64,000 nt of DNA from an uncultured Planctomycetota bacterium (GCA_900696465.1 CAADGE010000030.1:62001-126000); one strand, 5' to 3'. Shown: positions 43,568 through 52,476, numbered from the stretch's first letter. Translations and numbers: made by a program. The notes: a model not told the origin generated them from the sequence alone.

Positions 43568-43897
43568 CTAGCTGACACTCGAAAGGGCCGCCTGGAAGTC
43601 CTTCTTGCTGGTGAGGCCGACGAACTTCTGCACGACCTGACCGCCCTTGAAGATGAGCACGGTCGGTATGGCCTGAATGTTGAACTTGACGGGAGTCTCC
43701 CGGTTTGACTCGGTGTCCATCTTGCCGACTTTGACGCGTCCTGCATATTCCGTGGCCAGTTCGTCGATGGTAGGGCCCAGGGCTTTGCAGGGCATGCACC
43801 AGTCCGCCCAGAAATCCACCAATACGGGCGTGGGCGACTTGAGAACCTCGGTCTCGAAGTTGTCATCCGAAAAAGTGAGCGTGTCGGCTCCGGCCAT
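43568..43897 (-). CDS. trxA: Thioredoxin
   Basis: 109 residues from ATG 43897, with GGAAGGAG upstream. It is a dithiol-disulfide reductase of the cytoplasm. The fold is canonical: PVLVDFWADWCMPCKALGPTIDELA, VGKMDTESNRETPVKFNIQAIPTVLIFKGG (cis-Pro) and a terminal helix. The active site is WCMPC (33-37) instead of the common WCGPC; Met at that position may alter redox potential. It lies divergent from the thiol peroxidase gene, which thioredoxin normally reduces, and both have good sigma70-type promoters in the shared region. Confidence 0.95.
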   Translation of the reverse strand: MAGADTLTFSDDNFETEVLKSPTPVLVDFWADWCMPCKALGPTIDELATEYAGRVKVGKMDTESNRETPVKFNIQAIPTVLIFKGGQVVQKFVGLTSKKDFQAALSSVS

Positions 43898-44015
43898 CTT
43901 CTGAACTCCTTCCGTTGATGCATGTTGCTTTGTCGCGGCCGCGGCGATATCTGCGCAGGATGCAGCGGCCGACGACCGTGCGGTGCAGCGCCTGTGGGCG
44001 TCCGCATCGGGCAGG

Positions 44016-44044
44016 ATTCTAGGAGTCGTTCCGGCATGTGTCAA
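44016..44044 (-). promoter_or_regulatory. Sigma70-type promoter of trxA
   Basis: On the minus strand a perfect TTGACA (44044-44039), 17-bp spacer, TAGAAT (44021-44016). It is the best promoter in the window, about 115 nt before the trxA start. Confidence 0.75.
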
Positions 44045-44076
44045 AATGCGTCGGTGCCGCGCCTCACCGCAATCAG

Positions 44077-44105
44077 TTGACGTCCTCACCGGCTCGATCT
44101 AACAT
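44077..44105 (+). promoter_or_regulatory. Putative sigma70-type promoter of tpx
   Basis: TTGACG (44077-44082), 17-bp spacer, TAACAT (44100-44105), pointing to tpx (ATG 44252). Its -35 is only 32 bp from the trxA -35, back to back. Confidence 0.5.
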
Positions 44106-44251
44106 CCTGACTGCCTGTGGCCGCATTTCACTTGGCGCGGTCCTGCCTTCGGCAGACCGGTGCGACACGGGCGTCTTGCGGATGGAACACTCGTCATACT
44201 GCACACAAAGCGCCCGACGGTTGGATGACCGGTCGGGCAGGAGGGTTACAA

Positions 44252-44758
44252 ATGGCGCGAACCTGCACCCTGAAGGGCAACACGCTTGAGCTGGCCGGTC
44301 CGGTACTGAAGGTCGGCGATGCCGCACCGGTAGTAACACTGAAGAAATCACTGGTGGATGATTTCAATCTGGCGGAGGCGGCGGGCAAGCCGCGCGTCTA
44401 TAGCGTGGTCCCTTCGCTCGATACGCCGGTCTGTGCCGAGCAGACAAAGCGCTTCAACCAGGAAATCGCCAACCTGCCGAACGTCTCCTTTTTCACCATC
44501 AGTTGCGATCTCCCGGTGGCGATGAATCGCTTCTGCGGCGCAGAGGGTATCAACACCGAGCGCATGAAGACCCTGAGCGATCACAAGGACACGGCCTTCG
44601 GCAATGCTTATGGGGTCCTGATCCCGAAGCTGCGCATCCTCTGCCGGGCGGTCTTTGTCGTCGGGTCTGATAACAAGCTGAAGTACGTGGAATACGTTCC
44701 TGAGATCGCCAGCCACCCGAATTATGACGCCATCCTGGCCTGTGTGCGATCCTTGTAG
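44252..44758 (+). CDS. tpx: Thiol peroxidase Tpx
   Basis: 168 residues from ATG 44252, with GCAGGAGGG upstream. Atypical 2-Cys peroxiredoxin reducing hydrogen and alkyl peroxides with thioredoxin as reductant. The peroxidatic Cys61 is in PSLDTPVCAEQTKRFN and the resolving Cys95 in MNRFCGAEGI. ISCDLPVAMNRFC, FGNAYGVLIPKL and LCRAVFVVGSDNKLKYVEYVPEI are family blocks. Length is normal. It is divergent from trxA, a direct functional partner. A 39-residue gene follows within 90 bp before a strong terminator, and may be in the same transcript. Confidence 0.95.
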   Translation: MARTCTLKGNTLELAGPVLKVGDAAPVVTLKKSLVDDFNLAEAAGKPRVYSVVPSLDTPVCAEQTKRFNQEIANLPNVSFFTISCDLPVAMNRFCGAEGINTERMKTLSDHKDTAFGNAYGVLIPKLRILCRAVFVVGSDNKLKYVEYVPEIASHPNYDAILACVRSL

Positions 44759-44844
44759 AGTTCCGTTCTCCCGCGGTCGATATATACAAGGCAGAAACCG
44801 CTGGTGATGGCGGGTTCGTTTTTCTAACCGCAGGAGAAAGCTCA

Positions 44845-44964
44845 ATGTTGGACATCCAGAACACTTTACAATCATTCATGAACTCCTTCTTTGGTTTCCT
44901 GAATGAGCTGCTGAACACGGTTTTCGGCACGCTGGCCGGTTTCTTCGGCGCGTTCGGCGTCTAA
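44845..44964 (+). CDS. 39-residue amphipathic/hydrophobic peptide
   Basis: A very short gene: ATG 44845, stop 44962-44964, with AGGAG starting 13 nt upstream. The peptide begins MLDIQNTLQSFMNSFFGF, continues through LNELLNTVFGTLAG and ends FFGAFGV. It has many Phe, Leu and Gly, only two acidic residues and no basic ones, so it should be a membrane-seeking helix. A TATATATACA tract lies at about 44780. It sits between tpx and a strong terminator. No known family is recognised. The ribosome site, intact short frame and terminator together support a real gene. Confidence 0.6.
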   Translation: MLDIQNTLQSFMNSFFGFLNELLNTVFGTLAGFFGAFGV

Positions 44965-45003
44965 GCCGCACCACTCGTCGGATTACGCAACCCATCCATC
45001 AAC

Positions 45004-45070
45004 GGGCGTCTGACAGACGGCCGCCGGGAAACTTTCCCGCGGCGTGCCTGTCGGACGCCCGACTTTTTTT
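45004..45070 (+). terminator. Large Rho-independent terminator after tpx/39-aa gene
   Basis: A long imperfect hairpin: GGGCGTC (45004-45010) pairs with GACGCCC (45054-45060), GACAG (45012-45016) with CTGTC (45048-45052), and an inner 10-bp stem GCCGcCGGGAA/TTCCCGCGGC (45020-45030, 45034-45043). Seven T residues follow (45064-45070). Confidence 0.85.
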
Positions 45071-45193
45071 ACCCCCACCGCCGGCGCCGTCGACCGATGG
45101 TCGCTTGACGGGTTCGTCACTTGCGCGACAGCCGCAGGCGGAGGCCCATCCATGCCCATCTCGTGTATGATTCGTGCCGGGAGGAAAAGCGGG

Positions 45194-45637
45194 ATGAATG
45201 TGACCGAGGCGATCCTTCAGCGTTGGACGCAACGCGTGACGCGAATGCGCTCCGCGTTGGAGCGGCTCGACGATGCCGGTGCCGAGGCGGCGAAGGTCGG
45301 GCCGCGCTGGAACGTCCGCGATCTCGTCGGGCATTTCGTCTACTGGAACGCCGAGGCCGCAGCACGCATGCCGGAGCTGGCGAGCGGGAAAGATCGTCCG
45401 AGGTACGACCTGGATCAAATCAATGAAGAGGTCTATCGCAAGTATCGCCGCATGTCATACGTGATGCTGCTTCCTCAGTTGCGGGCGAGCGAGCAGCAGG
45501 TGACCGCGGCGATCCGTGCGGTTCCCCCCGCGCTATTGATCGACTCACCTGTGCGAAGCTGGATCGACGACGCCCTGATGGATCACTACGACCATCACTG
45601 GCCGGGGCTTCGTGATGCAGTGCACCCGGAATCGTGA
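45194..45637 (+). CDS. DinB-like four-helix-bundle protein
   Basis: 147 residues from ATG 45194, with GGAGG 9 nt upstream. It is an all-helical protein of the DinB/ClbS/mycothiol-dependent isomerase superfamily: WNVRDLVGHFVYWNAEAAARMPEL after the first helix, and a C-terminal DALMDHYDHHWPGL that supplies the usual metal-binding histidines (His in VGHF, DHYDHH). Members act as thiol transferases, resistance proteins or cyclopropane hydrolases; the substrate here is not predictable. It is a single gene after a terminator. Confidence 0.8.
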   Translation: MNVTEAILQRWTQRVTRMRSALERLDDAGAEAAKVGPRWNVRDLVGHFVYWNAEAAARMPELASGKDRPRYDLDQINEEVYRKYRRMSYVMLLPQLRASEQQVTAAIRAVPPALLIDSPVRSWIDDALMDHYDHHWPGLRDAVHPES

Positions 45638-45717
45638 TCGGATGGGCAGCCGACGCTGACCTTGTAGTATCAGGCAACTCTCAATGGCAAGCGGCTGATC
45701 TTCAAGAACTGCACAGA

Positions 45718-46617
45718 TCAACGCGAACCTGACTGACCGGCGGATTTGCGGGCATTCGAACCACGAACACCGCCCTTGCGGACGGATTCGAGGGCATTGC
45801 CAAAATCACCACTGACGCCGCCGGGCAACTGCTCCAGCATGCGGCGAAGCTGCTCAAGCGTGGCGGAGTCCAGTTGATCGGAAGAAACGCGACCGATGGT
45901 ATTCAGATCGTGCAGCATCTTCTGCAGCGCCGGGATGCGCTCGATCGGATTGGTCCGCGTGACAAAATCTCCGAGGAAGCGAGCCCGGGACTCTTCGTCG
46001 AGTCGAAGGATTGTCTCACCGATCGTTCGAGCCACGGACGCCTCCTCGCCTCGGGCCGATGCGACGGTCCGGCCATATGGTACTAGCGACGTCGCCATCC
46101 AGCACAGACACAGAAGCACGACGGCACCCTCCGCAAGACCGAGTGTCAGCCCGCTGACGCGATCAAACGCCAGCATGGCGCGGCGTTTCTCGATGAACCG
46201 TCGGCGGATGGTCCGGGTCAGAAAGAACGTGGCAAGCCAGGCAAAGAACGACGCCAGCAGCGTCGCGATCTTCGCGGCGCTTTCTGATGAGATGTCGATC
46301 GCAGCCAGGCCGGTGACGACGGCCTTGTGCAATTGATCGTGATATGCGAAGAGGGCCATCAGCACAGCCAGCATCATGCCCTTGCGAAAACCGCCGCGCC
46401 AGAGTCCGTACAGTCCGAGTGGCGCAATAAGAGCTGCGGCGATCTGCCCGAGGAGATAATCCTCCCGGCTGCTGAAATAGAAGATGCCGCCGCACAGACC
46501 CACGGTCAGCGCCAGCAGAAATACGGGCTTTCCGGAACGACCCGCTGACGAGCCGCCCTGCGGTCGCTGCGGCATGGGAGGACGCGACGGGCGCGCGGGC
46601 ACCTCGAACGGGGCCAT
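45718..46617 (-). CDS. CvpA-like membrane protein
   Basis: 299 residues from ATG 46617 (MAPFEVPARPSRPP); a GTG at 46701 would add 28 residues. A Pro/Gly/Ser-rich cytoplasmic head precedes four or five helices: PVFLLALTVGLCGGIFYF, IAAALIAPLGLYGLW, AAKIATLLASFFAWLATFFLT and RVSGLTLGLAEGAVVLLCLCWMAT. The block around the last two helices (FDRVSGLTLGLAEGAVVLLCL) fits the CvpA/colicin V production family, where a D-R-x-x-G-x-x-x-G motif precedes the last helix. The tail has a helical region with LDSATLEQLRRMLEQL. The role is unknown, probably envelope or stress related. Confidence 0.75.
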   Translation of the reverse strand: MAPFEVPARPSRPPMPQRPQGGSSAGRSGKPVFLLALTVGLCGGIFYFSSREDYLLGQIAAALIAPLGLYGLWRGGFRKGMMLAVLMALFAYHDQLHKAVVTGLAAIDISSESAAKIATLLASFFAWLATFFLTRTIRRRFIEKRRAMLAFDRVSGLTLGLAEGAVVLLCLCWMATSLVPYGRTVASARGEEASVARTIGETILRLDEESRARFLGDFVTRTNPIERIPALQKMLHDLNTIGRVSSDQLDSATLEQLRRMLEQLPGGVSGDFGNALESVRKGGVRGSNARKSAGQSGSR

Positions 46618-47044
46618 ATCGTATGATTCGGCCGGCCGACCGGATGCGCGGCGCGATGGCTTGAGCAGGAGCACGATGATTCCCTCCGTCGAGCGTCGCA
46701 CTTCTGGAGCGTGTGCCCCGCCTGCACGACCGTACCGAGGACCGGCGCTGGGCCGGACCGAGGTGCTTCAACTCATGTAGCATCGGCCTTCCTGCTCTGC
46801 TCATGGGGCTTAAAAGGGGCTTAAAAGCGCGATTCTTGCGCGGGACGTCACGGGGCGAGACTTCTCGGACGCGGCATCGCATGGTGGTGGTTGCCAGGCG
46901 AAACAACACATGCCGACCGGCCTCGTGTACCCGTGGAGCGTCTGAGTTAGAATTGGCAGAAGACCGAAAACGAGAGGTCCGTTAATTCGTCCATCGCCGA
47001 CCATCAGCACTGCGCCGCGGGCCCCGGCCGAAGCGAGGATTCCT
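46618..47044. other. Intergenic region with an 11-bp tandem repeat
   Basis: No convincing gene unless the CvpA-like protein starts at GTG 46701. It contains two adjacent copies of GGGGCTTAAAA (46805-46815 and 46816-46826). No clear promoter pair was found, although the LPP20-like gene must be expressed from here. Confidence 0.4.
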
Positions 47045-48085
47045 GTGAAAGTGCTTCCATCCAAGTTTGTTGTCTGTGTAAGTGCCGTGCTTGTGACGAT
47101 CTGCGTTCTGGAGATGCCGGCGCGTGGAGCGATGCTGATTATCCCGCCGGGATATCGTGCGCATGTCCATCCGAAGGCCGGAGGCCGGATCGACTGGGCG
47201 CACGGCGAGATCGTCGCAGAGGGCCTGGGCCGAGCCAAGAGCACGCGCGACCAGGATCGGCAGATGGCAGCCCGTGCCGCGGAGGTTGTGGCGGCGCGGA
47301 ATGCCGCGGCAATGGCACTCGGCCTGTTCGTGGATCGGCATGCCATGCTGACGGATGTCCGGGACGGCACCATCCATGTCGAGGCGATGCTCGCCGGCCA
47401 CAAGGTCGCAAAGCTGACCTGGGACGACTCGGCCAGTCCGCCGACCTGCACGGCGCAGCTGCGCGTACCGATGTGGGGGGTCAAGAGCGTGGCATCGATC
47501 GTATTCGAAGAGCAGTATGCACGGGCGAGGGGCTCGGCGCGGATGCCGCTTGCGCCGCCGCGGATCGGCGACCCGGAGCCGGATGAAGTCCTGATCATCG
47601 ACGCACGGGGATTGAACCTGCTTCCGTGCCTTTTTCCGATCGTGGTGAATTCCGACGGCCGCGTCTTGTACAACTTCGCCACGCGTTCGCAGGTCCACGG
47701 TGACATTCTGCCGGTCGTGCACTATGTGGAGGTGGATCCGGACGTGGCCGAAGCGCTGCGAAAGGACGCAATGCGCAAGGTGGAGGCGTCCGAACAGGCC
47801 GATGCCTCGCGTACTAGTTCGCAGCCGGCCGGCTCGACGACAACACGCCCTGCGACGCCGATCTCCCCTGCTCGTGCGGAGCTGCCGCCCGGGAAGAATC
47901 AGGTGATCGTTCGTGCCTTCAAGGCGGGAGGCGTAGCGCAGACGGACATTGTCCTGCGTCGGGATGATTGCCAGCGGCTTGCGGACAGCGCACAGGTCAC
48001 ACGCCTGTTCAAGCACGGCCGCGTGTTTGTGGTCGTAGATCCGCTGCCACCCGGTGACAAGGCGTCGACTCCTGTCGAGCCGTAG
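47045..48085 (+). CDS. Exported LPP20-like protein
   Basis: 346 residues from GTG 47045, with GCGAGG about 9 nt upstream. A cleavable signal peptide (FVVCVSAVLVTICVLEMPARGA) is followed by an LPP20/FlgP-type domain: GRIDWAHGEIVAEGLGRAK, then DRQMAARAAEVVAARNAAAMALGL, which is the usual G-ID-..G-I-A-G-G..A---A..AA---A-RN pattern. A second block, VLIIDARGLNLLPCLFPIVVNSDGRVLYNF, is also typical. The C-terminal region after a Thr/Pro/Ser linker (about 255-285) is short and beta-rich. LPP20 relatives include outer-membrane proteins and the flagellar protein FlgP; a flagellar role here is possible but untested. Confidence 0.8.
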   Translation: MKVLPSKFVVCVSAVLVTICVLEMPARGAMLIIPPGYRAHVHPKAGGRIDWAHGEIVAEGLGRAKSTRDQDRQMAARAAEVVAARNAAAMALGLFVDRHAMLTDVRDGTIHVEAMLAGHKVAKLTWDDSASPPTCTAQLRVPMWGVKSVASIVFEEQYARARGSARMPLAPPRIGDPEPDEVLIIDARGLNLLPCLFPIVVNSDGRVLYNFATRSQVHGDILPVVHYVEVDPDVAEALRKDAMRKVEASEQADASRTSSQPAGSTTTRPATPISPARAELPPGKNQVIVRAFKAGGVAQTDIVLRRDDCQRLADSAQVTRLFKHGRVFVVVDPLPPGDKASTPVEP

Positions 48086-48108
48086 CCCACTGCACGGCGT
48101 GGGTTGGT

Positions 48109-49458
48109 TCAGTCTGCCGCAAGGTTGGCACAGACGAGTTCTTCGTCATTCCGGGCGAAGACATGGCGACCGGCAAAGGCCGGATGCGACCAGCAGACGC
48201 CGCCGCGACGTGAGGGGAGTTGATCGCGCGTCGGGCTGATGAGCTTGGCACGGCTGATTTCCGTGAAGCCCTGGGGGGACAGGTCGCTGATAATCAACTC
48301 GCCTTTCTCGGTGAACATCCAGATCCTGTTGGGGATGTTCTTATCCTGCTGCGCCGGATCGGCGTGTTCGATGAAGTGGATCGTCGCCCAGCGCTCTTTG
48401 GGCACGGCATCGAGCGATTCCCAGACGCGATCACCGGTCATCAACTTGAGACAGCGAAGTTCTCCGTAGCTATCAACGCCGTAAATGTAGTCGCCACGCA
48501 GATAAGGCGTGGAGATGATTGAGTGCAGTGCATCGGTGTGCATCTCGCTTTCGCCGGCGCGCTTCCAGACCAGTTCGGCGGCAAGGTTCTCCTGATCGAG
48601 GCGGATGAGCATGGAGCCGTCGAAGAAGTTGGAGACGAAGATGTGGCCCTGGTGATAGACCGGATCACTGATGCCGATGACCATCTTCGTCGGCGGGAAG
48701 GGCACCTTCCAGTGAAGCTTGCCGCTCATGGGATCAAGCCCTGCGACGTGGTCGCCGGTGTAACAGACGAGCACCCGACGACCGGCCTGCTCGATGATGA
48801 CTGGCGCGGAGTAGGAGGCGTTATCGGCAAGGGCGTGCCAGCGGAGTTCGCCGGTCTTCTTGTCAAAGGCGACGAGGCAATAATCGCCCTCGCCACCGAT
48901 CTGGAGGATAACGAGGTCGCGCTCGATGAGTGGTGCGCAGGCGATGCCCCAGATGGGCATGCGGATTTTGTATTCGGCGTTCAAATCTTTCTGCCAGAGA
49001 ATCTTCCCGTCGGCGGCATTGAAGCAGAAGAAATGGCCCATCGTGCCGAGGGCATAGGCGCGGCCTTCGTCGATGGTGACGGAGGCGCGCGGGCCGGCAT
49101 CGTAGCCGACGTCCTTGTAGGGGCAGTCGTAGGCATGTGACCAGATGGGCTTGCCAGTCTTCGCATCGAAACAGTGGATACGCTCAACCTGCTTCGGCTC
49201 GATCAGACGATCCGTAACATAGACATGGCCATTGGAAACTGTGGGGCTGCTGTAGCCGCTGCCGATTCTGGCGCGCCAGACGATATCGAACCGGGGCTTG
49301 TCGAACTTCTTGACGATGCCGGTTTCCCGCCAGACGCCGTCGCGTTTCGGACCGCGCCACTGCGGCCAGTCATCGGCATGTGTGGCCTCATTCCCGCCGG
49401 GAAGGAACATACTCACCATCACGATGACGCAAAGTTTGCGGAGGATTCGCAAGGGCAT
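48109..49458 (-). CDS. PQQ-binding-like beta-propeller exported protein
   Basis: 449 residues from ATG 49458, with AAGGAGC upstream. The signal peptide (LCVIVMVSMFLPGGNEATHA) precedes DWPQWRGPKRDGVW, the usual opening of planctomycete PQQ-like propellers. Blades repeat the pattern of G-VY-TD, then FDAKTGKPIW, FNAADGKILWQKDL, FDKKTGELRWHAL, LDPMSGKLHWKV and LKLMTGDRVWESL. No catalytic residues of PQQ dehydrogenases are seen, so it is probably a binding or scaffold protein. It is co-directional with and downstream of the ArnT-type transferase (gap 38 bp). Confidence 0.88.
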   Translation of the reverse strand: MPLRILRKLCVIVMVSMFLPGGNEATHADDWPQWRGPKRDGVWRETGIVKKFDKPRFDIVWRARIGSGYSSPTVSNGHVYVTDRLIEPKQVERIHCFDAKTGKPIWSHAYDCPYKDVGYDAGPRASVTIDEGRAYALGTMGHFFCFNAADGKILWQKDLNAEYKIRMPIWGIACAPLIERDLVILQIGGEGDYCLVAFDKKTGELRWHALADNASYSAPVIIEQAGRRVLVCYTGDHVAGLDPMSGKLHWKVPFPPTKMVIGISDPVYHQGHIFVSNFFDGSMLIRLDQENLAAELVWKRAGESEMHTDALHSIISTPYLRGDYIYGVDSYGELRCLKLMTGDRVWESLDAVPKERWATIHFIEHADPAQQDKNIPNRIWMFTEKGELIISDLSPQGFTEISRAKLISPTRDQLPSRRGGVCWSHPAFAGRHVFARNDEELVCANLAAD

Positions 49459-49496
49459 AGCTGCTCCTTTCGCTCGCGGCTCAAGCAAGTGGGTGC

Positions 49497-51392
49497 TCAA
49501 GTGGAGGATCGTCCGTCGGAATTCGCCGTCGATGTTGCGCCGGCCTGATGGGCGACGCCTTGGTTGGTCAGCACGACCCAGTCGTCATCGCAGGGACCGA
49601 TGTCGCCGCGATCGACGTAAAAGAGCTTGCGCGCCGGCGGCTTCAGGTAGAACATGAGCGTCTCGAAATCTTCACGCTGCATGACGAGATAGACTGATTG
49701 TTCGCCTTCAAGAAGGGCGCAGATACGCGAGGCGACCATCTCCCGCATGTCCTTGCCGCTGGCGCGACGATGGTGCTCGGCGATAAGCTTGTAAGGATCG
49801 ATGATCTGCTGCAGCGGTCGGCGGCCGTAGAATACGACGCGGCCGTCGGGTCGATTTCCCGCCCAGTAGAACGGCGCATCATCGGCGATGCCCGCCTTGC
49901 GCATCTCCGCGACCAGATTCATCGGCATGGTGTTGTTGCCCAGCTCGGGGCCCATGACGCACCACGCAGCGGCAAATACGGCGAAGGCCGTCGCGCCGAC
50001 GGCGAAGAAACTCAACCGACGCTGCGAGCGAACGTACCACACGCCAGCGGCAGCCATGCCCAGCAGGATCGCTGCGCTGAAGCCAACGCCAGCCCAGACA
50101 ACGGAGCCATGCCAGGCCTCGGGGTACATGCGCGGCATGACAAACCAACCGGTAACGGGGATGGCCGCAAGAATCGCGAGGATGCCGGCAACGGCGAGCA
50201 GCGCTCGCCGCTGTGAGACCAGTACGGTCTCGAAGAAGAAGCGATACAGGACCGGCGCAAGCAACAAAGCACACCCCGGGGCAACCGGAAGAATGTAGTA
50301 AGGTTTCTTGAAGCTCATCGCCGAGGCGAAAATCACCGGGATAATTACCCAGCACCAGGCATAGACGAGCGGCCTGCGATACGCAGCGTAGGATCGAAGA
50401 AACGGAGCGGCCAGGGCTTCCGGCAATGAAAGACACCAAGGGAGCACCATTCCGAAGAGAATCGGAAGATAATAATAGAACTTACCCCATTCGCAGCCGG
50501 GATAGTTACCTCTGGCGCGATCGAGGAATTCGTAGTTCCAGAGTTGCCATGCGTATGGTTCTTGTCTGGCCACGCCGATCATCCATGGAAGAAAGACCAG
50601 CAGAAAGAGCGGGATGCCCCACCAGAGACCGAGAGAGGTAAAGGCCAGGCGCAGTCGCGGGATGAAATCGCGAACCATCTGCACCGCGACCTGACCGGTG
50701 CGTCGGATACCGACTTCGGGCAGCGCAGCCAGTCCGCGCTCGGTCCACCACCAGACGGCGATGGGAAGGGCAACCATCGGCAAAGGCATGGGCCCCTTGG
50801 CGAGCATCGCCAGGCCGAGTGCGATGTAGAAGCGGGCCATGTGCATGCGGGAACGCGGTGCGCTGGTCGCCTGCCGCGCCCACCAGAACTCGGCAAAGGC
50901 CCACGTGCAGAAGAAGGTGAGCAGTGCCTCGGCCGTGGCATTGACCGCGAACAACAGCAGACCGATGCTCGTGGCCGACACGAAGGCGGCGATGTTCGCT
51001 ACAGATCGTGGATACATGCTGCGCGCCAGACGCCAGACGACCAGAACGGTCAGGATCATCGCCAGCATGGATGGAAGCCGAGCAGTCAGATCCGTGACGG
51101 GAAGTCCGTCAGGCGTGCCGGGCAGCACGATGGAGATGGTCGCCACCAGCCATGCCGGCAGCGGCGGTTTGACCAGAAACGGCGTGTCGAGGTAATCCGG
51201 TACCAGCCAGTGTCCGCTCTGCAGAGTCTGCCGCGCGGTCTGAGCGACGATCACTTCGTGGTCACCCAGGCGCGGACCGCCGGTCAGCATCAGGAAGACC
51301 GCGATCAGCACGCCCACCAAGGCACCGATCTGCAACCATCGCGGCAAGGGATGGTCCCCGATGACCCCCGTTTGCTGCGTGTGCGATGTCAT
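49497..51392 (-). CDS. ArnT-like glycosyltransferase (GT83/GT39 fold)
   Basis: 631 residues from ATG 51392, with AAGGA 7 nt upstream. It is a polytopic GT-C glycosyltransferase using a polyprenyl-phosphate sugar. The first periplasmic loop carries the signature GGPRLGDHEVIVAQTARQTLQSGHWLVPDYLDTPFLVKPPLPAW; in ArnT the aligned motif is D-E---A-.... KPPL. More than ten helices follow, with a soluble C-terminal domain (about 510-620). ArnT adds L-Ara4N to lipid A; relatives modify other glycans, so the substrate is open. The next gene downstream is the PQQ propeller, and the two may form an operon. Confidence 0.9.
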   Translation of the reverse strand: MTSHTQQTGVIGDHPLPRWLQIGALVGVLIAVFLMLTGGPRLGDHEVIVAQTARQTLQSGHWLVPDYLDTPFLVKPPLPAWLVATISIVLPGTPDGLPVTDLTARLPSMLAMILTVLVVWRLARSMYPRSVANIAAFVSATSIGLLLFAVNATAEALLTFFCTWAFAEFWWARQATSAPRSRMHMARFYIALGLAMLAKGPMPLPMVALPIAVWWWTERGLAALPEVGIRRTGQVAVQMVRDFIPRLRLAFTSLGLWWGIPLFLLVFLPWMIGVARQEPYAWQLWNYEFLDRARGNYPGCEWGKFYYYLPILFGMVLPWCLSLPEALAAPFLRSYAAYRRPLVYAWCWVIIPVIFASAMSFKKPYYILPVAPGCALLLAPVLYRFFFETVLVSQRRALLAVAGILAILAAIPVTGWFVMPRMYPEAWHGSVVWAGVGFSAAILLGMAAAGVWYVRSQRRLSFFAVGATAFAVFAAAWCVMGPELGNNTMPMNLVAEMRKAGIADDAPFYWAGNRPDGRVVFYGRRPLQQIIDPYKLIAEHHRRASGKDMREMVASRICALLEGEQSVYLVMQREDFETLMFYLKPPARKLFYVDRGDIGPCDDDWVVLTNQGVAHQAGATSTANSDGRSST

Positions 51393-51462
51393 GCTTTTGT
51401 CCTTCATCTGTCACCTGTACCCACAGATTAACGATCATGATCGAGCTGCCGATTGTCTCGAC

Positions 51463-52476
51463 TCAGCGACGAGCCGCCTGCCATGCAGCCAGCTCAGCAA
51501 GTTCACCGGCGAGTGTGCGATAGGCGTCGAAATTCAGGGACTGCTGCCCGTCGGAAAGGGCCTTGGAAGGGTCGGGGTGGGTTTCAACCATGATGCCATC
51601 GGCGCCGGCGAGGACGGAGGCGCGGGCGAGCGGAGGCACGGCCCAGTCGATGCCGACCCCGTGGGACGGATCAGCAATGACTGGCAGGTGCGAGTGATGC
51701 TTGATCATGACAACGGCGGACAGGTCGAAGGTATTGCGTGTCATGGTCTCAAAGGTACGGATGCCGCGTTCGCAAAGCATAACCTGGTAGTTTCCAAGCG
51801 AGAGCAGATACTCAGCCGCCATGAACAGTTCCTGCAGCGTGGCGCTGATTCCGCGTTTGAGCAGAACGGGCTTTCGAAGGCGACCGGCGGCTTCGAGCAG
51901 GGAAAAGTTCTGCATGTTGCGAGCGCCGATCTGCAGAACGTCGGCCACTGCGGCCACGGCTTCGAGTGTCTCCGTGTCCTTGGCTTCGGTGACGATCCGC
52001 AGGTCAAAGTTCCTTTTCACGTCCTCGAGAATCTGGAGCCCTTCTTCCTTGAGGCCCTGGAAGGCGTAGGGGCTGGTGCGCGGTTTGAAGGCCCCGCCGC
52101 GCAGAAACTTCGCCCCGCTGGCGGCCACAACCTCGGCCGTGCGGAAGATCTGATCTCGCGACTCAACGGAACACGGCCCGGCCATCAGTGACAGCGAGCC
52201 GTCACCGACCTTCGCGCCGCGAACGTCCACCACCGTCGGATCGGGCTTTACCTCGCGACTGACCAGCTTGTACGGGCGCGATACGGGAACGCACTCGGCC
52301 ACGCCGGGCAGATTCTGGAAGTGCTCGGGGGACACCGCTCCCTGGTTTCCAGTGATGCCGACGGCGGTGCGTATACTGCCCGGTATCTCGTGCGGCGTGA
52401 AACCGATCTCACGAATCCGCCGGCAGACGGCCTGTATCTGTTCGGGCGTGGCGCCCTGTTTCATGAGGATGAGCAT
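51463..52476 (-). CDS. aroF: 3-deoxy-7-phosphoheptulonate synthase (DAHP synthase, class I-beta)
   Basis: 337 residues from ATG 52476. First step of the shikimate pathway: PEP + erythrose-4-phosphate gives DAHP. The N-terminal ferredoxin-like regulatory domain (MLILMKQGATPEQIQAVCRRI to about 70) precedes the barrel: LSLMAGPCSVESRDQ, FLRGGAFKPRTSPYAFQGL, IVTEAKD, LQIGARNMQNFSLL, PVLLKRGISATLQE, VMLCERGIRTFE and VIADPSHGVG. This is the PheB/KDPS-like single-domain type found in Thermotoga and many bacteria. Lys and metal ligands (Cys in GPCSVE, His in DPSHG) are intact. No other aro genes are adjacent; HPPD at 56 kb uses a product of the aromatic pathway. Confidence 0.95.
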   Translation of the reverse strand: MLILMKQGATPEQIQAVCRRIREIGFTPHEIPGSIRTAVGITGNQGAVSPEHFQNLPGVAECVPVSRPYKLVSREVKPDPTVVDVRGAKVGDGSLSLMAGPCSVESRDQIFRTAEVVAASGAKFLRGGAFKPRTSPYAFQGLKEEGLQILEDVKRNFDLRIVTEAKDTETLEAVAAVADVLQIGARNMQNFSLLEAAGRLRKPVLLKRGISATLQELFMAAEYLLSLGNYQVMLCERGIRTFETMTRNTFDLSAVVMIKHHSHLPVIADPSHGVGIDWAVPPLARASVLAGADGIMVETHPDPSKALSDGQQSLNFDAYRTLAGELAELAAWQAARR

